NCBI GenBank assembly: GCA_012295275.1
Contig: CM022678.1
Coordinates: 6,973,559 to 6,988,558 of the forward strand
DNA length: 15,000 nt
Direction: 5' to 3'
Origin: Chrysomallon squamiferum
Lineage: Eukaryota; Mollusca; Gastropoda; Neomphalida; Peltospiridae
Below, one piece after another: positions 8,633 to 15,000 of the stretch. The notes below the pieces were generated by a model. That model searched no databases. It was given only the letters and a program-made list of their open reading frames with translations, and had not been told where the DNA came from. The stretch's first letter is position 1, and each line of letters starts with the position of its first letter. The position numbers were made by a program, and so were the translations under genes.

Positions 8633-8780
8633 TTTTTTGTTTTTTTATAACAATATATATATAAGAAAAAAAAAAAGTCAAATAATTAAATAAATAAGTA
8701 ATTAAAAAACTAGTAATTTAAAAAAAAAACAAAAAAAAAACAAACATTTTTTTTTAACATAATAGTAATAATGGTCACAA
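8633..8780. repeat. A/T homopolymer-rich stretch inside the inverted repeat
   Basis: Alternating poly(T) and poly(A) runs with short AATA units. No other structure was recognised. Confidence 0.6.
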
Positions 8781-8889
8781 TAATCATCATAATAAAAATA
8801 ATAATAAATAAATATAAGAAGAAGAAGAAGAAGAAGGTATTTGTTTATTTTAAAACACGGGGCTATATCAGGTTTCCCTTGGGATAGGA

Positions 8890-9110
8890 TTACGTAACAT
8901 CGCTCATGTTCCTGACCTGAAACGTCAGCTGTAGGATGGAATGTTTGTCATTATGAAGCAAAGCTTGTGTCACCTGTTCTGTACACCTTGCAGTAAGGTT
9001 TGAAAGCAATAAAATACATAAGTCGTCAAAACACTCCCACACTCTGTCATAAATAAATAGAAGTATTTTGTTATTCACTAAAGACAATTCTGTCAGTGGT
9101 TTGAAAAACC
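8890..9110. other. Unique, higher-complexity segment without recognised gene
   Basis: This stretch has balanced composition and no simple repeats. A minus-strand frame of 65 codons (8890-9087) is open but lacks an ATG at its start, and I recognise no family. A 5-bp stem, CTGAC (8912-8916) with GTCAG (8924-8928), encloses CTGAAAC. It may be a decayed element or unique intronic DNA. Confidence 0.25.
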
Positions 9111-9459
<349 letters not shown>

Positions 9460-9526
9460 CAAATACACTCACATCCACCCCCACCCATATCAACATTTAT
9501 CAGACCATGTTATCTTTTCTTTAGCG

Positions 9527-9529
<3 letters not shown>

Positions 9530-9588
<59 letters not shown>

Positions 9589-9600
9589 TACATACATATA
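9530..9600 (+). repeat. (AC)n then (CATA)n microsatellite
   Basis: AC units (9530-9584) pass into CATA units (to about 9600). Confidence 0.95.
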
Positions 9601-9636
9601 CACTCGCTGACATATAGACCTATACATCCACGCACA

Positions 9637-9640
<4 letters not shown>

Positions 9641-9670
<30 letters not shown>
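9641..9670 (+). repeat. (CT)15 microsatellite
   Basis: A pure CT run between two CA arrays. Confidence 0.95.
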
Positions 9671-9672
<2 letters not shown>

Positions 9673-9707
9673 AATTTCAGCATGCGTTTGCATACATGCA
9701 TCCAGAG

Positions 9708-9812
<105 letters not shown>

Positions 9813-9883
9813 CACACACAACATCATACGATACCACCATCCACATACTCCCCCAAAACCGAAACTTTTTTTTTTTCTGTATT

Positions 9884-10289
9884 AACCTTGTCCACTCTAT
9901 CGGTCATAAATTAAATATATCACACAGTAAGGCTACGTAAGTTCGTTGCTATGGACACCACCGGTTACACTAACATATCATTTAATCTGTTAGTAGAGGA
10001 AAAAAAACAGGCGTATACATAAAAAAAAATCTCACATTTCACGATCGAAATTTCACCTTCTAATCTGCTTCCCTGATTTATGTTTTACCCATTTAACAGG
10101 ACGAAGCAAAGAATAAGCCTAGTGTACTAACCAGTGGGAGAGAGGAGAGAAAAAAGAGTAAATAAACAAAATAAAATAAAAAAACACACAGAAAGGAGAT
10201 GGAAATCTCTGTGAGGTCTGAACACACATTTTATACATTTTCTTTCTTTATTTCTTTCTTTAATTTTGTTCTTGATTTTGTTGTTTTTA
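9884..10289. other. Unique stretch with one X-box-like site
   Basis: Mixed sequence with A runs and a purine-rich patch (10136-10170). GTTGCTATGGACAC at 9945-9958 resembles an RFX X-box in its left half (GTTGCTATGG) but departs from the RRNRAC right half. A CRE-half-like TACGTAA lies at 9934-9940. No gene was recognised. Confidence 0.35.
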
Positions 10290-10296
10290 CTATTGC

Positions 10297-10330
<34 letters not shown>

Positions 10331-10680
10331 GCTATTATTATTATTATTATTATTATTGCTGTTATTATTATTATTCTTATTGCTATTATTATTATTATTA
10401 TTATTGTTATTATTGCTATTATTATTATTCTTATTATTGCTATTATTATTATCATCATTATTATTATTGCTGTTATTATTATTATTATTATTATTATTGC
10501 TATTATTATTATTGTTATTATTGCTGTTATTATTATTATTATTATTGCTATTATTATTATCATCATTATTATTGCTATTATTATTTTTTTTATTATATTA
10601 TTATCATTATCATTATCATTATTATTATTGTTGCTATCATTATTTTTTATTATCATCATCATCATCACCATCATCATCAT
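10290..10680 (+). repeat. (ATT)n-based array with GCT/GTT/ATC interruptions and 108-bp duplication
   Basis: ATT triplets are regularly interrupted by GCT, GTT, CTT and ATC. The interruption pattern at 10406-10459 recurs at 10514-10567 (offset 108 bp) with two differences by eye, showing duplication of a larger unit. Long Ile and Leu frames on both strands result from triplet periodicity and are not genes. The right end becomes ATC-rich. Confidence 0.9.
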
Positions 10681-10744
10681 CATGATTATTAGTTTAAGGC
10701 TTGTATTTCTGCTTTGATATGTATGTGAACCAGCTTTTTTGCCG

Positions 10745-10950
10745 TGTTGTTGTTGCTGCTGTTGTTGTCATTATTATCACTGCTATTATTATTTGTTGTT
10801 GTTGTTGTTAGTACTTAAGCAGTTTCTTCTTCTTATTATAATAATAATAACAATAATAGTAATAATAATAATTGTTATTATTATTATTATTATTTTATCA
10901 TTCTCCTCCTCATCAACACCATCATCGCTACTATCGACGTCATCGTCGTC
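10745..10950 (+). repeat. Mosaic trinucleotide repeat (GTT/GCT/ATT/AAT/ATC)
   Basis: GTT/GCT triplets, ATT, GTT again, CTT, AAT with AAC and AGT, ATT, then CTC/ATC/GTC-type triplets to about 10950. AATAATAATAACAAT (10840-10854) and its exact reverse complement (10871-10885) form an inverted repeat. Confidence 0.85.
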
Positions 10951-11102
10951 ACGATTAAATATTCGTAAATATCAGTTTATATAAAATTTCATCTAACATA
11001 ATCAAACACATATGTAGCCCAGAAAACAGATGGAGATATTTAGCCTGGCTTTAAATATTTTGTTTGTGTATCAAAACCTTAATACAATCCAGACTATTAT
11101 AG

Positions 11103-11228
11103 AAATATATATCTGTATATGTATGTATCCGTGTGTATGTATTTATGAATGTATGTGGGTTTTGTGTCTGTGTGTATATATGTGTGTGTATGTATGTATG
11201 TATGTATGTATGTATGTATGTATGTATC
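11103..11228 (+). repeat. TATG/TGTG microsatellite
   Basis: Imperfect TATG and TGTG words ending in a pure (TATG)n block at about 11188-11227. Confidence 0.9.
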
Positions 11229-11250
11229 ACTACAATCACACCAACACGAC

Positions 11251-11292
11251 CATATATTTTAGATCATATATTTTAGATCATATATTTTAGAT
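11251..11292 (+). repeat. 14-bp minisatellite, 3 perfect copies
   Basis: CATATATTTTAGAT occurs at 11251-11264, 11265-11278 and 11279-11292 without differences. Perfect identity suggests recent expansion. Confidence 0.95.
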
Positions 11293-11517
11293 CATTGATA
11301 GTCAATATAAGTGAACTGTCACACATAGTAAAGAATTGTCTTAAAGCATGGGCACAATGGGGAGTGATCCCGGGACCCAGGACGGGGGGGTCTAGGGGAC
11401 CATGAAGTCTGTGTATGTTGTGAGTTACTGTTAACAGATCGCCCGCACATACGGACAATATGCATAACAATATTCTCATTTTCGATATAGATTAGAATAA
11501 TGGTTGAAAAATGATTG
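11293..11517. other. Unique stretch with a G-rich patch
   Basis: Mixed sequence containing a G/C-rich patch (about 11349-11401) with a run of seven Gs near 11384. A minus-strand frame of 68 codons covers it, but no family is recognised. A decayed transposon fragment is possible but unsupported. Confidence 0.3.
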
Positions 11518-11660
11518 AAAAAAAAAAAAAATAATAATAATAATAATAAAATCGGGGGTGGAAAGAAAGAAAAGAAAACAAAAGAAAGAAATGAGAAGGA
11601 AAAAAAAAAACAAAAAAAAAAAACAGAACAGAAAAGGGGATAAAAAATTCAAAAAAGAAA
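11518..11660 (+). repeat. Purine-rich A/G tract
   Basis: A runs, AAT triplets, then AAAG/AGAAA words and A runs with few pyrimidines. Confidence 0.75.
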
Positions 11661-12217
11661 ATGTGCAATAGTTTTAAATTTCCATTCCATAACCACCATC
11701 CTTCCATTGAGTGCGTAAACTTTTAACCTTTTCCTCGTGAAACAATTTGCCCAAAACACGCACATCCATCATTGTTATAATTACTTGTTAACTTTCTCTT
11801 TTTTTTTCCCCATCGTGTTATCACATGCTTTTAACTGTAACTCGCTTTGCAGTGAGCTCGTACGAGGCATGATAGGCTTCACGTTTAATCCTGCTCATTG
11901 CTGTTACAGGAATGTTTCTGTTTTTTTACAACAACAGTTGCTGCATGTGTGTGGTTTTATAAAAACAAGGGGGGTTTTTTGTTTTCTCGTCTGCAAAAAT
12001 GCAGGTTTAGGGTTAGAAACAGACATAAGGTGTTAAGTATCGTTTAGATCAAACTGCCTTGAGTCATTTGTGAGGCAGTTTATAACGGCAGCATGTGTTG
12101 TCGAAATTTGTAATTAATGTTTGTATTTTTTCCCTGTTTATGAGAAGGTAATATAAAATATTTCTTACCGCTAACCAGTTGAAAATGAGCCATGTTATTG
12201 CTGCGTGGGATTTCCTG
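11661..12217. other. Unique non-coding stretch; one unassigned 99-codon frame
   Basis: Mixed composition. A plus-strand frame at 11737-12036 is open for 99 codons with moderately varied composition. I recognise no domain, it contains a T-run-encoded Phe stretch, and no splice context supports it. Acceptor-like CTGTTACAG occurs at about 11902-11910. Confidence 0.3.
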
Positions 12218-12511
12218 TCTGAAATAATCATTATGTTAAAAACACAACTGTTTGAAGCCTAGCCAGCAGTAAGCTGAAGTTAAAAAAAAAAAATATAACA
12301 TCACGATTTATTAAACAGACATCATTCGTTTATTTAAGTCTGTATTACGTTTATTTATCTATCTCCATGCATCTGTGATCAACAGACTGTCGCATTTTTC
12401 TAATAATTACACTAAAAACCCCAACTGTTTGAAAACTGGTAACTGTTAATATTAACATCTATTGTGACGTATTTATTTATTTAGTCTGTGTTTTTCTTAT
12501 TTATCTGTCGC
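12218..12511 (+). repeat. Ancient diverged tandem duplication
   Basis: Copy A spans about 12218-12365 and copy B about 12396-12511. Both contain an AATAAT-type start, then TAAAAACNCNAACTGTTTGAA-like sequence (AACTGTTTGAA at 12246-12256 and 12423-12433, offset 177 bp), then AGTCTGT (12337-12343 and 12483-12489) and TTATTTATCT (12351-12360 and 12497-12506), both offset 146 bp. One indel of about 31 bp explains the change of offset. Confidence 0.6.
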
Positions 12512-12533
12512 CGTTTGTCTATTATCAATTAAC

Positions 12534-12562
12534 CGACGTCACTGACCGGTTTCTATGACAAC
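12534..12562. promoter_or_regulatory. CRE-like site next to X-box consensus match
   Basis: CGACGTCA (12534-12541, one mismatch to the CRE palindrome) is followed by GTTTCTATGACAAC (12549-12562). The latter matches the RFX X-box pattern RYYNYY-AT-RRNRAC at every position. It is the best X-box in the window. No adjacent exon was identified, so function is inferred only. Confidence 0.35.
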
Positions 12563-12806
12563 ATACGTTTTGACAAATGGATTTATTTGTTGTTCTGTGC
12601 TTGCACAGGACAGCTGGAATTACACACCAGCTTGTTGTAACGATGCTTACAGTAAATAATTGAGTGATAGCTCTGAGTAACTGAGTAATTCGGTGTGTAA
12701 ATTGTTTGTGTAAAATAGAGTGGGATAATTGATTGGCTTCTGCAAGTGAAACTCGAAAATTATTTCCGTGATCGGATTTAAAACGGAATGTCCAATCCAG
12801 TGCTAT
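12563..12806. other. Unique non-coding stretch
   Basis: Contains a small stem, CTGTGC-TT-GCACAG (about 12594-12607). No gene or RNA was recognised. Confidence 0.4.
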
Positions 12807-13080
<274 letters not shown>

Positions 13081-13144
13081 CTGTATACAATAACATGTCT
13101 GTATACCCACGGCAATCCATTCAACAACATATTATATATGTATC

Positions 13145-13165
13145 TGTCATTTGTCATTTGTCATA

Positions 13166-13228
<63 letters not shown>
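13145..13228 (+). repeat. TGTCATT x3, (AT)n, (CA)n compound repeat
   Basis: Three TGTCATT-like heptamers (13145-13165), an AT run (13166-13190) and a CA run (13191-13228) follow one another directly. Confidence 0.9.
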
Positions 13229-13229
<1 letters not shown>

Positions 13230-13581
13230 TTGTCTGTCTGTGCCTTTGTTTCTGTGTATAATCTGGAATCTATCCAATTGTCTATGAAAAGTTACGTACT
13301 GCGAACCATCAGATCTCTGCACCCACTGATCGAAATCCGGGATTCACTGATCCGTAAAGAAATCCCCAGGATTAATTACCTCAGTTGAGGTGTTTTCTGT
13401 ATTGCGAAATACAGGTAACTAACTAACTAACTAACTAACTGCACCTTTTCCGTTCCTGGAATCCGTTTCACAAACGATATCCTCCTTTGACACAAACTTT
13501 GTTATTTACAATAAACAATTAGAGACGTTTTCCGGAAATCGGATTCATTAAACGTACCCGGATATCTTTAATGAGTAAATA
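13229..13581. other. Stretch with (AACT)n and scattered minisatellite-like words
   Basis: An AACT array lies at 13417-13440. ACCTCA-GT-TGAGGT (13378-13391) is a small palindrome. ATCCGGGATTCACTGATCCG near 13335-13354 and TTCCGGAAATCGGATTC near 13529-13545 resemble the 26-bp unit further right, suggesting that array once extended leftward. No coding sequence was recognised. Confidence 0.5.
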
Positions 13582-13744
13582 ATATCTGGAATACGGATTC
13601 AGTAAACAAATTATCCGGAATTCAGAATCAGTTAAATTATCCAGAATACGGAATCCGCAACGTTATTCTGAAGTGGTATGAAATCAGTCGAGTTATCCGG
13701 AATACTGAAACGGTAAAGTTATTTGGAATACGGAATCTATCAAG
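13582..13744 (+). repeat. 26-bp minisatellite, about 6 copies
   Basis: Units of 26 bp begin TTATCCGGAATACGGAATC and end near AGTAAAG: 13582-13607 (followed by 3 extra bases), 13611-13636, 13637-13662, 13663-13692 (30 bp, most diverged), 13693-13718 and 13719-13744. Divergence between units indicates age. The period is not a multiple of three and stop codons occur, so it is not coding. Confidence 0.8.
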
Positions 13745-13860
13745 TTGTGCGTCTCATATTGGTGCGGTTTCCAACAGGCCTAGAACATTTTCTTATCTAC
13801 GTGTCGGAACAGGCAAAGAAGTAAATTTATGTCTATATTTTTATTTCTTTACTTATTTTG

Positions 13861-14358
13861 TTTATTTGTCAATATATTTTGTTATTAGTGTATTAGTAGT
13901 AGTAGTAGTAGTACATTTATCAGTCATTTTTTATTTGTCAATATATTTAGTAGTAGTAGTAGTAGTACATTTATCAATCATTATTTATTTGTCAATATAT
14001 TTATTATTAGTAGTATTAGTAGTATTAGTAGTAGCAGTAGTAGTATTAGTACATTTATCAGTCATTGTTTATTTGTCAATATATTTATTATTAGTAGTAG
14101 TAGTAGTACATTTATCAGTCATTATTTATTTGTCAATATATTTATTATTAGCAGTAGTAGTAGTACATTTATCAATCATTATTTATTTGTCAATATATTT
14201 ATTTGTAGTAGTAGTAGTAGTAGTAGTAGTAGCAGTAGTAGTATATTTATCAGCACTGTTTATTTGTCAATATATTTATTAGTAGTATATTAGTAGTATT
14301 AGTAGTAGTAGCAGTAGTAGTATATTTATCAGCACTGTTTATTTGTCAATATATTTAT

Positions 14359-14390
<32 letters not shown>

Positions 14391-14657
14391 GCAGTAGTAG
14401 TATATTTATCAGCACTGTTTATTTGTCAATATATTTATTAGTAGTAGTATTAGTAGTAATAGTAGTAGTAGTAGTAAATTTATCAGTCACTGTTTATTTG
14501 TCAGTATATTTATTATTAGTAGTCCATTTATCAGTCATTGTTTATTTGTCAATATATTTATTATTATTATTATTAGTAGTAGTAGTAGTAGTAGTAGCAG
14601 CAGCAGTAGTGCATTTATCAGACACTGTTTATTTGTCAATATATTTATTATTATTAT

Positions 14658-14689
<32 letters not shown>

Positions 14690-14710
14690 TGTTTATCAGT
14701 CATATGTTTG
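13861..14710 (+). repeat. VNTR: 12 conserved cores separated by variable AGT arrays
   Basis: The core TTTATTTGTCAATATATTT begins at 13861, 13930, 13984, 14068, 14125, 14182, 14259, 14338, 14418, 14493, 14541 and 14628. Only minor changes are seen (G for A in the copy at 14493). Most cores are preceded by an ATTTATCA sequence ending in CATT or CACTG, and followed by a variable AGT/ATT/AGC triplet array. Spacing ranges from 48 to 87 bp. Copies at 14259, 14338 and 14418 form a subgroup with CAGCACTG. The 138-codon frame at the left exists because the first five spacings are multiples of three. It lacks an ATG start and is not a gene. Confidence 0.9.
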
Positions 14711-15000
14711 TATGTTCGTATAGTTTGCTTTTGCATCTCTCTGTTTACATATACATATACATTTATTTTTATTTATTTATTAACATGCGCATACACGTAC
14801 ACAAACTCAACCGTGATGAATCACGTACAAACATACACTCAAAGTAAGCACGTACATATTATATACACCACAAATGATAAACGCATGCGCACCCGCTACC
14901 GCAACACACGATGGAGACAAACAAACGCACGCGACACACAAAACACTGTAAAGAATGCACGTGCATGCACACACGCACACATATCAACACCTGAAACCTG
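14711..15000. other. CA-rich and CpG-containing stretch
   Basis: ACATAT and TTTA words (14745-14782) are followed by CA-rich sequence with CpG. CGCATGCGCA at 14882-14891 is close to the NRF1 consensus. No gene was recognised up to the window end. Confidence 0.4.

Larger units (their letters stand above)
8317..8901. repeat. Large imperfect inverted repeat (foldback-like)
   Basis: The arms share the same elements in mirrored order. Outer pair: TCCTATCCC (8328-8336) and GGGATAGGA (8881-8889), with partial similarity outward (GTGTTAAG versus TACGTAAC). Inner pair: TTTTAAAATAAACAAAT (8404-8420) and its exact reverse complement (8839-8855). Next inward lie (CTT)n at 8422-8451 against (AAG)n at 8816-8836, then ATT triplets (8452-8472) against AAT triplets (8791-8812). 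The centre is about 320 bp. The 17-bp unique match plus repeat order makes chance unlikely. It could be a non-autonomous foldback transposon or an inverted duplication. No target-site duplication or protein was found. Confidence 0.55.

Noticed and set aside
8908-8930. GAAACGTCAGC resembling the right strand of a hammerhead ribozyme core, as found in some retroelements
   Set aside because: The required CTGATGA core and stem II are absent. Only CTGAC and GTCAG pair, with a 7-nt loop.
8890-9087. 65-codon minus-strand frame of normal complexity
   Set aside because: It has no ATG start and no recognised family. It is kept only as an unexplained unique segment.
10199-10717. Long Ile-rich and Leu-rich frames on both strands
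   Set aside because: They are triplet periodicity of ATT repeats. Open frames in several phases and on both strands are the mark of a simple repeat, not a gene.
11340-11405. G-rich patch with CCCGGGACCC and a G run, reminiscent of transposon ends
   Set aside because: No inverted terminal repeats or target-site duplication could be matched. It is too short to assign.
12004-12016. TTTAGGGTTAG resembling animal telomere repeat
   Set aside because: Fewer than two units. This is expected by chance in AT-rich sequence.
11737-12036. 99-codon plus-strand frame
   Set aside because: Composition is mixed enough to look at, but no motif, signal of splicing or family resemblance was found, and this length can arise by chance.
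13326-13345. GATCGAAATCC resembling a tRNA/SINE B box
   Set aside because: It is not an exact B-box match, and no A box or cloverleaf was found upstream. The word is explained better as a relic of the 26-bp minisatellite.
13866-14282. A 138-codon frame with periodic HLSVI/YLSIYL-like segments that could be mistaken for a membrane repeat protein
   Set aside because: It starts at TTG, is confined to the VNTR, and stays open only because the first spacings are multiples of three. Later spacings of 77, 79 and 80 bp break the frame.

Overview
The window looks like animal nuclear DNA that is almost entirely non-coding. It is AT-rich and packed with long, nearly pure microsatellites: (CT)n, (GA)n, (CA)n, (AT)n, (TATG)n, (TTTA)n, (GACA)n, (ATT)n and (AGT)n. 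Poly(A)/poly(T) runs and several minisatellites are also present. This density and mix of di-, tri- and tetranucleotide arrays, with no compact ORFs, resembles intergenic or long-intron sequence of a lophotrochozoan. A mollusc, especially a cephalopod, is my best guess, but that is an inference from repeat style and not from a recognised gene. No bacterial, phage or organellar gene is visible. No tRNA, rRNA, CRISPR array or intact transposon could be recognised.

Layout. 1-300: CpG-containing unique DNA with an ETS-like palindrome and an NRF1-like site. 380-812: a polypyrimidine tract, then an AT/GT/CA compound microsatellite able to form a hairpin of about 38 bp. 1143-2045: an 11-bp x4 minisatellite and a broad mosaic of trinucleotide repeats. 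2120-2190: a CRE/X-box-like regulatory cluster. 2490-3350: (TTTA)n, (TA)20-(GA)34 and TG/TA arrays. 3650-4012: a degenerate A/T minisatellite. 4013-5640: unique DNA with poly(A)/(T), an 81-bp (TC)n array, a local duplication and a CpG-rich island with a 7-bp-arm palindrome. 5640-6300: degenerate CTGT/TGTG and TATG tracts. 6525-7150: (AATA)n, (AGAC)n and homopolymers. 7358-7619: the best candidate for part of a gene, an ATG-free, CpG-rich stretch ending in a strong splice donor. 8317-8901: a large inverted repeat surrounding a (TTTTAG)n array. 9332-9808: (CT)n and (CA)n arrays. 10290-10950: an (ATT)n-based mosaic with a 108-bp higher-order duplication. 11100-11665: a TATG array, a 3x14-bp repeat and a purine-rich tract. 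12200-12570: an old tandem duplication followed by an X-box-like site. 12800-13228: a long pyrimidine tract, then (AT)n(CA)n. 13417-13744: (AACT)n and a 26-bp minisatellite. 13861-14710: a VNTR with 12 copies of a conserved core separated by variable AGT arrays.

No genes can be shown to work together here. Open reading frames in the window are mainly translated simple repeats (poly-Leu/Ser, Thr/His, Cys/Val, Ile) and many begin at non-ATG codons. I found no convincing new biological system. The items most worth checking are the foldback-like inverted repeat at 8.3-8.9 kb, the VNTR at 13.9-14.7 kb, the candidate first exon at 7.36-7.62 kb and the CRE/X-box pairs.
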